The translations under genes were made by a program, and so were the position numbers. A model generated the notes under the pieces. That model was not told the DNA's origin and did not search any database. It was given only the letters and a program-made list of their open reading frames with translations. A stretch of 64,000 nucleotides of DNA from Rhodococcus jostii RHA1 (GTDB lineage: Bacteria; Actinomycetota; Actinomycetes; Mycobacteriales; Mycobacteriaceae): positions 4,654,501-4,718,500 of the forward strand of contig NC_008268.1 in the NCBI RefSeq assembly GCF_000014565.1, written 5' to 3'. This document shows positions 11,094 through 18,808 of this stretch, one piece after another (the first letter of the stretch is position 1; the number at the start of each line of letters is the position of its first letter).

Positions 11094-11531
11094 ATGCCGA
11101 CACGTACCGCACGGACCGCTTGGAACGGATCGCTCGAACAGGGAAGCGGTCAGGTGGAACTCACCAGTTCCGGTGTCGCGACCTTCGACGTCTCGTTCCC
11201 GAAGCGGGCGGCCGAGGAGGCTGGTGGAACCACCAGCCCGGAGGAGCTGATCGCCGCGGCGCATTCCTCCTGCTATGCGATGCAGTTGTCCGCGCTCATC
11301 GCGGAGGCAGGCGGCACCCCGCAGAGCCTCGAGGTGAAGGCGGATGTCTCACTCGGACCGGACAATCCGGGTTTCAAGCTCACCGGCATCAAGCTGACGG
11401 TCCGCGGCGAGGTTGACGGTCTCGACGCCGACGGATTCGCGAAGGCCGCTCAGGCCGCGAAGGAGTCGTGCCCGGTGAGCAAGGCGCTCACCGGAGTCGA
11501 GATCACGCTGGACGCCGCACTCGAGGCCTGA
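11094..11531 (+). CDS. OsmC family peroxiredoxin
   Basis: 145-residue thiol peroxidase of the OsmC/Ohr family, expected to reduce organic hydroperoxides. The two catalytic Cys sit in AAHSSCYAMQLSALI and KESCPVSKALTGV, the order and spacing typical for OsmC. The conserved N-terminal TSPEELIAAAH block is present. The ATG follows a GAGAGG ribosome-binding site. It converges with the hydrolase operon on the other strand, 10 bp apart. Confidence 0.92.
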   Translation: MPTRTARTAWNGSLEQGSGQVELTSSGVATFDVSFPKRAAEEAGGTTSPEELIAAAHSSCYAMQLSALIAEAGGTPQSLEVKADVSLGPDNPGFKLTGIKLTVRGEVDGLDADGFAKAAQAAKESCPVSKALTGVEITLDAALEA

Positions 11532-11541
11532 GTGCAGTCGG

Positions 11542-11877
11542 CTACTGACGGTTGAACCGTGCGCGCACTTCCTCCATCTTCGCCTCGAGTTCGTCCGGGC
11601 TGATGACGCCCTTGTCCATCAACGCGTGAGCGGTGGCGACGACGGACCGGGAGCGGACGGGGAAGTCGCGGTAGATGGTTTCGCCCAGTTGGTCCTCGGT
11701 GTGGCGCCTGTCGAGATTGTCCCAGGCGCCACGCCAGGACAGGCATTCCGCGGTGGCTTGCATGCTCGATTCCCACGGGTCGGGCTTGCGGTCGAGGTCC
11801 GGTAGCGTGACGTCGTCGCGGGTCGTCTCCGGCGTCAGCGTGTTCAGGATGACGTCGTAGGCCTTGTCCGTCATCAT
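11542..11877 (-). CDS. Cobalt nitrile hydratase/thiocyanate hydrolase activator-like protein (P15K/NhlE type)
   Basis: 111-residue protein resembling the N-terminal half of nitrile hydratase beta subunits (TAECLSWRGAWDNLDRR, GVISPDELEAKMEEVRARF) and related to the 147-residue gene four positions upstream. In Thiobacillus thioparus the thiocyanate hydrolase activator P15K follows the gamma-subunit gene, and cobalt nitrile hydratases use similar beta-like activators (NhlE, P14K) to insert oxidised-Cys cobalt. Position and size fit that role. The ATG overlaps the previous stop (ATGA), so it is coupled to the catalytic subunit. A second structural beta-like subunit is the alternative. Confidence 0.72.
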   Translation of the reverse strand: MMTDKAYDVILNTLTPETTRDDVTLPDLDRKPDPWESSMQATAECLSWRGAWDNLDRRHTEDQLGETIYRDFPVRSRSVVATAHALMDKGVISPDELEAKMEEVRARFNRQ

Positions 11878-12563
11878 CGCGCGGTTCCTCCGTTGTCCGA
11901 GGGTGGTGTGGTCGCGGTCCAGTCGACCTGCGGTACGGCGACACCGATCATGGTGTCGCGGGTGACGATCGACGCCAGTTGCTCCTCACTCCACCCGTCG
12001 GTGCCCTCGGGGCGCATCGGCATCACCATGAACCGCGATTTCTGGTTCGAATCATGCACGCGCACTTCGACATCCGGTGGGAAGTGTAAGCCGAATTCGG
12101 CGATCACCTCGCGGGGCCAGCGCACCAACCGGCGGCGATAGTTGGGGGTGCGGTACCAGTCCGGAGACATACCGAGGACGGGCCGCGGATAGCACGAACA
12201 CAGCGTGCAGACGATGACGTTGTGGACTTTCGGGGTGTTCTCCAGCACGTAGAAGTACGTGTAGTCGCTCGGCGTGCCCGATCCGGTCGGGTCGCGCCAG
12301 TCGATCCCCACTTCCTTGCACGTTTCGGTGCCGTCGGCCAGCAGTCGCTTCTTGAACTCCGGGTCGACCCACGCCTTCGCGACCAATTTCGAACCACCCG
12401 ACGGCCCTACCGATTCGGCCCATTCGGAGAAACGGCGGTGATCCTCGCGGGAGAACAGTCCGTGCTCGATGGACAGTTCCCGAATGGCGGTCTCCAGGAT
12501 CTCGAACTCGCTAACCTCCTCCGAGGCCTGGATGGGGGCGTGATCGTCGTGCGAATGCGTCAT
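11874..12563 (-). CDS. Cobalt-type nitrile hydratase alpha / thiocyanate hydrolase gamma subunit
   Basis: 229-residue catalytic subunit. The metal claw is C119-T-L-C122-S-C124 inside VIVCTLCSCYPRPVLGMSPDW; CTLCSC (Thr) is the cobalt type, CSLCSC the iron type. In this family C122 and C124 are oxidised to sulfinic and sulfenic acid. The enzyme would hydrate a nitrile, or hydrolyse thiocyanate to COS and ammonia. The beta partner is split into two genes upstream, the arrangement of thiocyanate hydrolase (scnB-scnA-scnC) and of three-subunit toyocamycin nitrile hydratase. Starts overlap by 4 bp on both sides. Substrate cannot be decided from sequence. Confidence 0.88.
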   Translation of the reverse strand: MTHSHDDHAPIQASEEVSEFEILETAIRELSIEHGLFSREDHRRFSEWAESVGPSGGSKLVAKAWVDPEFKKRLLADGTETCKEVGIDWRDPTGSGTPSDYTYFYVLENTPKVHNVIVCTLCSCYPRPVLGMSPDWYRTPNYRRRLVRWPREVIAEFGLHFPPDVEVRVHDSNQKSRFMVMPMRPEGTDGWSEEQLASIVTRDTMIGVAVPQVDWTATTPPSDNGGTAR

Positions 12564-12859
12564 GTGTCCGCCTCTCCTGCCGGCTCGAGCCAGCGCTCGG
12601 AGCACTCGGTTTCCAACGTGTCGATCTCGAATCCGGTGTAGCGGGGCCAGAGGTCGGTCTGCCGGAAGCGGACGACGTAGAACGGCTCGGTTCGGCCGTC
12701 CTCCACGCGTCCCCACGCCTCGTCCTCGGGAATCACCCACTCCGGGCGATGTTCGACGACCACGCCGGTGTGCCCGCGGATGAATGCCTGAGTCCGGGTG
12801 TGGAACATCGACGTCGCGTCCTTGACGGTGACCCGGTCGCCGATCTCGAACTTCGTCAT
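12560..12859 (-). CDS. Nitrile hydratase beta C-terminal-like subunit (thiocyanate hydrolase alpha type)
   Basis: 99-residue protein matching the SH3-like C-terminal half of nitrile hydratase beta: FEIGDRVTVKD, then RGHTGVVVEH and EPFYVVRFRQTDLW. In thiocyanate hydrolase this half is a separate alpha subunit that sits against the cobalt subunit. ATG 12859 overlaps the previous stop by 4 bp and its own stop overlaps the next ATG, so the subunits are made in step. It lacks an N-terminal beta domain, which is encoded by the gene just upstream. Confidence 0.85.
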   Translation of the reverse strand: MTKFEIGDRVTVKDATSMFHTRTQAFIRGHTGVVVEHRPEWVIPEDEAWGRVEDGRTEPFYVVRFRQTDLWPRYTGFEIDTLETECSERWLEPAGEADT

Positions 12860-13299
12860 GACTGGCCTCCAGTCGCGTTCCCGCCACCCGACCGGGCGCG
12901 GACCTCGTCGATCTTGGCGGACAGTTCGTCGGGCGTGATCAGGCCCTTGTTGATGAGCGTCTTGGCGGCCACCGTGATCCACCGCGCGTAGTACGGCAGC
13001 CCGAAGTAGAGCGTGGCGCCCAGGTCGTTCTCGGCGCGGCGGCGCTCCTCGGAGTTCCACACACCGCGCCACCCGAGGCATTCGCACGTGACGTATGTGC
13101 TCATCTCCCAGTCCTCTTCGACCTTCTCCTCGTACTTGACGGGAAGGGCGGCCTGGCCGCCGACGTCGTGGAGAACGTGCCGCAACGCGTCGAACGCGGA
13201 ATTGGACAGGTAATACGGCGAATCCATCTCGACGTGATGGATCGGGCCGTACTCCGCGACCCTGTTCGCCTGTGCTTCGAAATCTGCTGGAGAGTTCAT
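12856..13299 (-). CDS. Nitrile hydratase beta N-terminal-like subunit (thiocyanate hydrolase beta type)
   Basis: 147-residue helical protein matching the N-terminal half of nitrile hydratase beta (VTCECLGWRGVWNSEERRRAENDLGATLYFGLPYYARW, shown here only in outline; C-terminal GLITPDELSAKIDEVRAR). It is the counterpart of thiocyanate hydrolase beta. Gene order N-half, C-half, catalytic subunit, activator matches scnB-scnA-scnC-P15K of Thiobacillus. The cobalt transporter gene cbtB ends 22 bp upstream, so five genes form one operon. Confidence 0.82.
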   Translation of the reverse strand: MNSPADFEAQANRVAEYGPIHHVEMDSPYYLSNSAFDALRHVLHDVGGQAALPVKYEEKVEEDWEMSTYVTCECLGWRGVWNSEERRRAENDLGATLYFGLPYYARWITVAAKTLINKGLITPDELSAKIDEVRARSGGGNATGGQS

Positions 13300-13321
13300 C
13301 GCGTGCTCCGTCGTGGTGGAA

Positions 13322-13516
13322 CTAGTGACAGGGAACTCCCAGGAGGTGGCGGCCGTCGTGCATCAATTCGTGCAGGTACATGCCACTTCGGGAGATCGCA
13401 CCCTGGTCGAATCCGACCAGGTAGAGGGTGAGCAGAGCGAGCAGGACGACTCCGACGGCGATCAACACGATTCCGAGTGACTCGACGGGCTTGCTCGGTG
13501 AGGAGACGTAAACCAT
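13322..13516 (-). CDS. cbtB: CbtB family cobalt transporter subunit, first gene of the hydrolase operon
   Basis: 64-residue protein with one transmembrane helix (about 14-36) and the diagnostic C-terminal metal motif LHELMHDGRHLLGVPCH. CbtB is the small partner of CbtA in predicted cobalt uptake. Here it has no adjacent cbtA and instead heads the cobalt-type hydrolase operon, with an AGGAG ribosome-binding site. The CbtA partner may come from 16 kb in this window, where a near-identical CbtB is also encoded. No cobalamin riboswitch is visible before this copy. Confidence 0.88.
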   Translation of the reverse strand: MVYVSSPSKPVESLGIVLIAVGVVLLALLTLYLVGFDQGAISRSGMYLHELMHDGRHLLGVPCH

Positions 13517-13769
13517 GGCTACTCCTGGAGGAGTTCGGATTCCACGATCTTCGGGTTCAATGATCATCGAACCGCCGATTGTCCGGGCATCGCGACGAGC
13601 GCCCCTCACTCAGCGGCACGATCGATACGACGTTACTCTCGCCGTGTCGATCCCCTCACCGTACCGTTCGGTCGAATCCGGCGTGCGGAAATGCAGCGCG
13701 GCGAACCAAGACAAACACCGCGTCGAACCTGGCGGAACAGAATGCACCATCGATTCGTTCCACTGAACT

Positions 13770-14435
13770 GTGAAGACACAGCAGAACACCGACAGCGACA
13801 TCGAGATCGAGATCTGGTCTGACGTCGCCTGCCCCTGGTGCTACATCGGCAAGCACCGTTTCCTGTCGGCCCTCGCGGAGTTCGAGGGGGGCGACCGGGT
13901 GAACGTGGTGTGGCGGTCGTATCAGCTGTCGCCGGAGACACCGGTGGGGGAACGGCGCAGTGAACTCGACGCCCTGGTGGAGAGCAAGGGTATGCCCGCC
14001 GAGCAGGTCCGTCAGATGTTCGGTCACGTTGCGCGCACGGCGGCCGACGAGGGGCTGAGTCTCGACTTCGACACCGTGATCGCCGCCAACACCTTCGACG
14101 CCCACCGGTTGATCCACTTGGCGGGCGATGAGCGAGATGCCGTGGTGGAGGCACTGTTCCGTGCCCACTTCGGTGAGGGGGCCGTGATCGACGACCGCGA
14201 GGTGCTCGTCGACATCGCGTCGCGCGCCGGCCTCGACGCCGACACCGTGCGCGCCGAACTCGAGTCCGATGCCGGTGCGGACGCGGTCCGCGCCGACCTC
14301 GAGACCGCCCGTCGACTACAGGTGTCGGCGGTGCCGTTCTTCGTCGCCAACCGCCGCGTCGCCGTGTCCGGCGCGCAACCGAAGGACGTGTTCCTGCAGC
14401 TTCTGACCCAGGCGAGCGCGGTGCCGGTGAACTAG
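13770..14435 (+). CDS. DsbA family oxidoreductase, FrnE-like
   Basis: 221-residue thioredoxin-fold protein with the redox motif CPWC in WSDVACPWCYIGKHRF and the cis-Pro loop VSAVPFFVANRRVAVSGAQP. No signal peptide, so cytoplasmic. FrnE-like proteins act as disulfide isomerases or in polyketide-related redox chemistry; the fold is shared with HCCA isomerases and glutathione S-transferase kappa. The GTG start has a poor ribosome-binding site. It is divergent from the cobalt hydrolase operon across 253 bp of non-coding DNA. Confidence 0.88.
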   Translation: MKTQQNTDSDIEIEIWSDVACPWCYIGKHRFLSALAEFEGGDRVNVVWRSYQLSPETPVGERRSELDALVESKGMPAEQVRQMFGHVARTAADEGLSLDFDTVIAANTFDAHRLIHLAGDERDAVVEALFRAHFGEGAVIDDREVLVDIASRAGLDADTVRAELESDAGADAVRADLETARRLQVSAVPFFVANRRVAVSGAQPKDVFLQLLTQASAVPVN

Positions 14436-14887
14436 CGGCGCGTGAAGTACCGGTTGGCGTCGGGCCGGAACATGAGTGCCACCGCCGCGATCACCGCCAC
14501 GAGATGGGTGAGCCGGGCGGTCGCGATCACCGCGGCGTCGAGGGTCAGGCCGGAGACGGCGGACATCGGGTCGTTGCCGGCCCACATCCAGGTGATCGGT
14601 TCCATCACGAGCGAAGCGACACCGAACACGCCGAGACCGATCGCGAGGGTGTTCCGCGCCCATGCCCTGCCACTGCGGAAACGGGTCATGACGAACAGCA
14701 CCGCGCCGTAGACGACGATGCGGACCACGAGTTGCCGGGCGAGGCTGGCGACGTCGGCGGCCGGGCCCTCCAATGCCGGCGACGTGTGCGCGATGGCCTC
14801 GACCTCGCCGGCGAACAGGGCGAGTCCGAGCAGCCGGTACGCGCGCTCGACCGGCTGCGGGACCGAGGGTGCAGTGCGAGTGGTCAT
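14432..14887 (-). CDS. Small integral membrane protein, function unknown
   Basis: 151-residue protein with four predicted membrane helices (LVVRIVVYGAVLFVM, NTLAIGLGVFGVASLVM, the segment near AAVIATARLTHLVAVIAAVALMF). I recognise no family with certainty. It converges on the frnE-like gene with a 4-bp overlap. Its ATG at 14887 lies 142 bp from the divergent DUF5996 gene, and a CsoR-like palindrome lies in that gap. Confidence 0.7.
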   Translation of the reverse strand: MTTRTAPSVPQPVERAYRLLGLALFAGEVEAIAHTSPALEGPAADVASLARQLVVRIVVYGAVLFVMTRFRSGRAWARNTLAIGLGVFGVASLVMEPITWMWAGNDPMSAVSGLTLDAAVIATARLTHLVAVIAAVALMFRPDANRYFTRR

Positions 14888-14941
14888 GTCCCAATGCTGG
14901 TATCGGCGACGTCGCGGCACATCACTCCGGGGAGTGGAGGC

Positions 14942-14963
14942 CACCCCTACCCGGGTATGGGTG
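14942..14963. promoter_or_regulatory. 22-bp palindrome resembling a CsoR/RcnR-type metal operator
   Basis: CACCCCTACCC followed directly by GGGTATGGGTG: an inverted repeat with one mismatch in 11 bp. The TACCC/GGGTA core is like sites of CsoR/RcnR-family metal sensors. It sits between a membrane-protein gene and the DUF5996 gene. No such regulator is encoded in the window. Confidence 0.35.
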
Positions 14964-15029
14964 CGACACGCTTGCCATCACCCCGTACGAGGGGCACATT
15001 GAAATGCACGTCGTCGGCAGGGAGGCACT

Positions 15030-15971
15030 GTGCGCGAGCAGACACGGTCCGGAGATGCGTGGCCGGCGTTGAAGGTGGACGACTGGACGTCGACGCGGAA
15101 CACCCTGCACATGTGGACGCAGATCGTCGGGAAGATCCGCTTGGCCCACGCACCGCTGATCAACCACTGGTGGCAGGTCCCGCTGTACGTGAGCCCCCGC
15201 GGTCTCACGACGTCGACGATTCCGTACGGCACCGACTGTTTCGACATCGAATTCGACTTCGCCGACCATCGACTGGTGATCCGCACCAGCACGGGCGGCA
15301 CCGGGACGGTCGCCCTCGAACCGAAGTCGGTGGCCGATTTCTATGCGGAGACGATGGACACGCTGGCCGAACTGGGTGTGGCGACGACCATTCTGGCCCG
15401 GCCCAACGAGGTGGACCCCGCCGTCCCGTTCGCGGAGGACACGCAGCACTGTTCGTACGACGGTGAGTCGGTGCACCAGTTCTGGCGGCAGCTCGTGCAG
15501 GCCGACCGCGTCCTGCACGAGTTCCGTTCCCATTTCATCGGGAAGGTCAGTCCCGTGCACTTCTTCTGGGGTGCGCTCGACCTGGCCTGTACGCGGTTCT
15601 CCGGAAGAACAGCACCGACTCATCCTGGGGGAGCGCCGAACTGCGGCGACTGGGTGATGGTCGAGGGTTACTCGCATGAGCTGAGCAGCTGCGGTTTCTG
15701 GCCCGGTGGTGGCGTCGAAGGCGCGTTCTACGCGTACGCCTACCCGGAGCCGGACGGGTTCGCCGACTACCCGGTCAGGCCCGACGGAGCCTTCTACAGC
15801 AAGGAGAACGGCCAGTTCCTGCTGCCGTACGAGACCGTGCGCACCGCAGACGATCCCGATGCCGCACTGCTGAAGTTCCTGCACAGCACGTATGACGCGG
15901 CCGCCGAGCGGGGTGCCTGGGACCGGGCCGCCCTGGAGGCGGACCCGGCCCGATGGGACAAATCCCGCTGA
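15030..15971 (+). CDS. DUF5996 family protein
   Basis: 313-residue cytoplasmic protein matching the DUF5996 pattern: WPALKVDDWTSTRNTLHMWTQIVGKIRL at the start, HPLI/NHWWQVPLYVSPRGLTT, and repeated Trp/Tyr-rich segments near the C-terminus (VEGAFYAYAYPEPDGF). No catalytic motif is known to me and no function should be assigned. It is a single gene, ending 11 bp before the convergent cbtA. Confidence 0.8.
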   Translation: MREQTRSGDAWPALKVDDWTSTRNTLHMWTQIVGKIRLAHAPLINHWWQVPLYVSPRGLTTSTIPYGTDCFDIEFDFADHRLVIRTSTGGTGTVALEPKSVADFYAETMDTLAELGVATTILARPNEVDPAVPFAEDTQHCSYDGESVHQFWRQLVQADRVLHEFRSHFIGKVSPVHFFWGALDLACTRFSGRTAPTHPGGAPNCGDWVMVEGYSHELSSCGFWPGGGVEGAFYAYAYPEPDGFADYPVRPDGAFYSKENGQFLLPYETVRTADDPDAALLKFLHSTYDAAAERGAWDRAALEADPARWDKSR

Positions 15972-15982
15972 CGCCCTGTGGG

Positions 15983-16777
15983 TCAGGCGGCGTTCGCCGG
16001 CGCGGGTGCCGTGGCCCGGGTGGCGCGCTCCGTGAGGAACGCGAATGCCAGTCCGAGAACCAGCCACAACGTGGCCTGCGTTGCGAGGGACGACAGCCGG
16101 AACTGCCACAGCAGCACTGCGGGGAAGTCGTCGCCCACTTCGTCGACGGTGGGCAGCACGAGGTAGCCGATGGTCACCACGACGAGGAAGGCGAGAACCG
16201 GCGCCGCGATTCGCAGCGACAGGAATTCCTGCGCCGCGACGGCCTTCGCCGCGAAGACCGAGGTCACCACCGCGAGCAGACCCAGCACGACTGCGGCGAG
16301 CCACAGCCAGGTGCGCTGGGTGATCGTTTCGGGGTCTCCGACAGCCGGTGGGTTGGCGGGGTACTTGAAGAACGGCACCGCCTCGATTGCCAACCAGCCC
16401 AATGTGGCCAATGTCAGACCGAGCAACGGCCCGGACAGCGTCGTCACTCGACGTGCGTAATTCGCGACGACGGCGAAGATCGCCCCCAGAGCCAGGCCCG
16501 CAAGGGACGTGGCGAGGAACAGCCCGAAGCGCTGTCCGTCACGGCTGACCAGTGCCTCTTCCTCGTCGTGCGAGTGCCCGGCCGGCTCGGCCGCCTGAGT
16601 GGCGTCGTGTGAGTGGACTTCGGCTTCGGCGGCGCTGTTCGACTCTTCGATCGCGATGGCCGCATCGATGTGCGACTCACCGAGGACGAACGCGACGCCA
16701 CCGGCCAGGATGCCTGCGATCAGGCCGGCCAGCAGGCCGCGGATGAGGAGTTTCGCGAAGGAATCGGTCAGTGGCAT
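15983..16777 (-). CDS. cbtA: CbtA family cobalt transporter
   Basis: 264-residue membrane protein with about five helices (LLIRGLLAGLIAGILAGGVA at the start) and a His-rich loop between the first two (VHSHDATQAAEPAGHSHDEE) suited to metal capture. CbtA works with CbtB in predicted cobalt uptake. Its ATG overlaps the end of cbtB by 10 bp. The pair lies downstream of a cobalamin riboswitch, so the genes should be shut down when B12 is plentiful. Confidence 0.92.
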   Translation of the reverse strand: MPLTDSFAKLLIRGLLAGLIAGILAGGVAFVLGESHIDAAIAIEESNSAAEAEVHSHDATQAAEPAGHSHDEEEALVSRDGQRFGLFLATSLAGLALGAIFAVVANYARRVTTLSGPLLGLTLATLGWLAIEAVPFFKYPANPPAVGDPETITQRTWLWLAAVVLGLLAVVTSVFAAKAVAAQEFLSLRIAAPVLAFLVVVTIGYLVLPTVDEVGDDFPAVLLWQFRLSSLATQATLWLVLGLAFAFLTERATRATAPAPANAA

Positions 16778-16962
16778 GGCAGACCCAGGAGGTGGCGGCC
16801 GTCGTGCATCAGTTCATGCATGTACATGCCACTGCGCGAAATCGCGCCCTGGTCGAAACCAACGAGGTAGAGAGCGAGCATCGCGAACAGAACGATCGCG
16901 AAAGAGATGACGGCGAGACGGGTCGTGTCGACCGACGAGCCGGGTGCGTAGGCGAGTGCCAT
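16768..16962 (-). CDS. cbtB: CbtB family cobalt transporter subunit, riboswitch-controlled copy
   Basis: 64-residue protein with one membrane helix and the C-terminal motif MHELMHDGRHLLGLPCH, nearly identical to the copy at 13.3 kb from the middle of the helix onward (LYLVGFDQGAISRSGMY is shared). The N-termini differ, so they are old duplicates under different control rather than a recent copy. It is followed by cbtA with an overlap. An AGGAGG ribosome-binding site precedes the ATG, and a cobalamin riboswitch fills the leader. Confidence 0.92.
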   Translation of the reverse strand: MALAYAPGSSVDTTRLAVISFAIVLFAMLALYLVGFDQGAISRSGMYMHELMHDGRHLLGLPCH

Positions 16963-16984
16963 AGTTCCTCCTGGGATTTCGCGT

Positions 16985-17120
16985 CCCCTAGGTCCAGGCG
17001 ATGGCCGCAGTATCTGGCTGTCGAGGTGGCTCCCGTGAAGGACTACTCCGATTTACAGTGGCGCGACCGCTCCGGGATTGCACCGGATTCCTGCCGAACC
17101 ATCGCTTTGTCCTGCGAACT
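16985..17120 (-). promoter_or_regulatory. Cobalamin riboswitch upstream of cbtB-cbtA
   Basis: Read on the minus strand, the leader contains GAATCCGGTGCAATCCCGG (17072-17090), then CGCGCCACTGTAA, a GGGAGCCACC segment, and the B12-box AGCCAGATACTGCGGCC (17003-17020). Order, spacing and sequence are those of adenosylcobalamin riboswitches. It should reduce cbtBA expression when cobalamin is abundant. Confidence 0.92.
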
Positions 17121-17169
17121 TTTGCACCCGGCGGGCCGTCGTGTCAATCCTCCCGCTCGGCCCCGTCTC

Positions 17170-17484
17170 TCAGCCCTTGTTCGCTGCCGCGACGTCGAGA
17201 ACGACCTCGAACTCCAGCAGAGACGCTCCGGACGCCACCGGCTTCTTCTGCTCACCCGCGTGTGCTTCCCGGGCCGGACCGTCGCGCCACGCCGCGAATG
17301 CCTCTTCGCTCTCCCACTGGGTGACGACGAAGTAGCGGTTCTCGCCCTTGACGGGGCGCAGAAGCTGGAATCCGAGGAAGCCGGGGGAGTTCTCCACGGC
17401 GTGCGCGCGCGCTGCGAAGCGCTTCTCGAGTTCGGGGCCTGAGCCCTCGGGGATTTCGATTGCGTTGATCTTTACCACTGCCAT
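17170..17484 (-). CDS. mhuD: Haem-degrading monooxygenase MhuD
   Basis: 104-residue antibiotic-biosynthesis-monooxygenase-fold protein, closely matching M. tuberculosis MhuD (Rv3592) as I remember it. It degrades haem to release iron, in mycobacteria giving mycobilin without CO loss. The residues known to matter are conserved in number: N7, R26, W66 and the haem ligand H75. The next gene, divergent, is the Rv3591c-type hydrolase as in mycobacteria. The haem-using enzyme of the nearby island is not obviously linked. Confidence 0.94.
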   Translation of the reverse strand: MAVVKINAIEIPEGSGPELEKRFAARAHAVENSPGFLGFQLLRPVKGENRYFVVTQWESEEAFAAWRDGPAREAHAGEQKKPVASGASLLEFEVVLDVAAANKG

Positions 17485-17516
17485 GCGGGCGAGATTACTC
17501 CGCTAGCGTCGGAGGG

Positions 17517-18272
17517 GTGGCAGGTGAGAGTGCGTTGCACGACGAGGGTGGGACGGGGCAGCAGATTCTGCTGTTGCACGGGCTGATGGGCAGCGCGCGG
17601 ACCTGGGGTCGGCACGTGCCGTGGTTGCGCGAGCACGGCCACGTCTTCACGTTCGACGCCGCAGGTCACGGCAGGCCCGCACCGTCGCGGTTGACGACGG
17701 AAGCGTTCGTGGCAGATCTGGCCGCCGCACTCGCGCCCTTCGCCGAGCCGTGGGTGGTGATCGGTCATTCGATGGGCGCCCTGCACGCGTGGTGCCTGGC
17801 GGCCGAACACCCCGAGAAGGTGTCGGCGCTCGTGCTCGAAGACATGGCCCCCGACTTCCGGGGCCGGACCGCCGCGGACTGGGCGGCGATGATCTCGAAC
17901 TGGCCGCAGCCGTTCGCGACACGGGAAGACCTCTTCGAGTTCTTCGGTCCGGTTGCCGGACAGTACTTCCTGGACTCGTTCGAGCAGCGCGCCGACGGCT
18001 GGTACCTACACGGGGACGTCGACACGTTCCGCGACATCTCCGAGGAGTGGGGCGGCAGGCACTTCTGGGACCAGTGGGCGTCGATCACCGTTCCTGCCCT
18101 GCTGATCGAGGGGGAGTTCACGATCACCCCCGACGGTCAGATGCGGACCATGGCGGAGCGGCATCCCGGCGCCGAGTACGTCCGCATCGAGGACGCCGGG
18201 CACCTCGTCCACGACGACCAGCCGGAGCAGTACCGGAAAGTGGTCGAGGAGTTCCTCCACGGGCTGGGCTGA
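17517..18272 (+). CDS. Alpha/beta hydrolase (Rv3591c-type)
   Basis: 251-residue alpha/beta-fold hydrolase with the oxyanion segment ILLLHGLMGSARTWG, nucleophile elbow VVIGHSMGALHAW, acid in LLIEGEFTITPDGQM and C-terminal His in EDAGHLVHDDQPEQY. Catalytic triad is complete. Start GTG 17517, 32 bp from divergent mhuD. It marks the left core boundary of accessory slot 2: in mycobacteria the next conserved gene is mutY, here 13.8 kb away. Substrate unknown. Confidence 0.9.
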   Translation: MAGESALHDEGGTGQQILLLHGLMGSARTWGRHVPWLREHGHVFTFDAAGHGRPAPSRLTTEAFVADLAAALAPFAEPWVVIGHSMGALHAWCLAAEHPEKVSALVLEDMAPDFRGRTAADWAAMISNWPQPFATREDLFEFFGPVAGQYFLDSFEQRADGWYLHGDVDTFRDISEEWGGRHFWDQWASITVPALLIEGEFTITPDGQMRTMAERHPGAEYVRIEDAGHLVHDDQPEQYRKVVEEFLHGLG

Positions 18273-18399
18273 GAGCCACCTCGTCCGCTGCGCAGGAGAT
18301 TGTGTTCGTTTTTTTCGCTTCATGGTTGAGGTATGGCCGCTCGGATGAACCACACGGTGTTGCCGCCGGGCGCCGACGATCGGGACCTTCTCACCCGCG

Positions 18400-18790
18400 T
18401 TGAAGTATGTTATCGCTGGTCAGGATGATGTGACGATCTCGACTCCGGAGGGTTCGGCGCCGTTGCCGGACAGTGTCCGGAGGCTGCTCGTCGACGCGGT
18501 CACGGCTCTGGATCGGGGGCAGGCGGTGACGGTGGAGCCGCATCGGACGGTGTTGACGACGCAGGAGGCCGCGGAACTGCTGGGCATTACCCGGCCGACG
18601 TTGGTGCGGTTGCTGGGCCGGGAAGATTCCGTACTCGTCGCCGGGCAGGCACCGGCGGGTGGAGTTGGCGGACGTGCCGGCCTTTCGACAACACGAGCGC
18701 GCGCGATGCGGTCAGGTGTTCGAGGAGATGGCGCACGAGGAAACCCCAGACCCCGGCGACGCCGCTGACGGCTTCGTCTCGACCCGCTGA
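18400..18790 (+). pseudogene. Frameshifted antitoxin-like helix-turn-helix gene
   Basis: The first frame has a MerR/excisionase-type helix-turn-helix typical of actinobacterial PIN-toxin antitoxins (LTTQEAAELLGITRPTLVRLLGRED). After about 18650 the family continues in another frame, with GRHRRVELADVPAFRQHERA and a tail ending at 18790. One or more indels have therefore split the gene. The intact module would bind DNA and neutralise a PIN ribonuclease. It is the first item in a zone of broken genes between core DNA and the biosynthetic island. Confidence 0.72.
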
Positions 18791-18808
18791 TCGAGGGGCA
18801 GGGCAACC

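Noticed and set aside
13517..13769. Cobalamin riboswitch before the solo cbtB
   Set aside because: Neither the B12 box nor the CCGGTGCAA-type segment is present on the minus strand, in contrast to the 17.0-kb leader.
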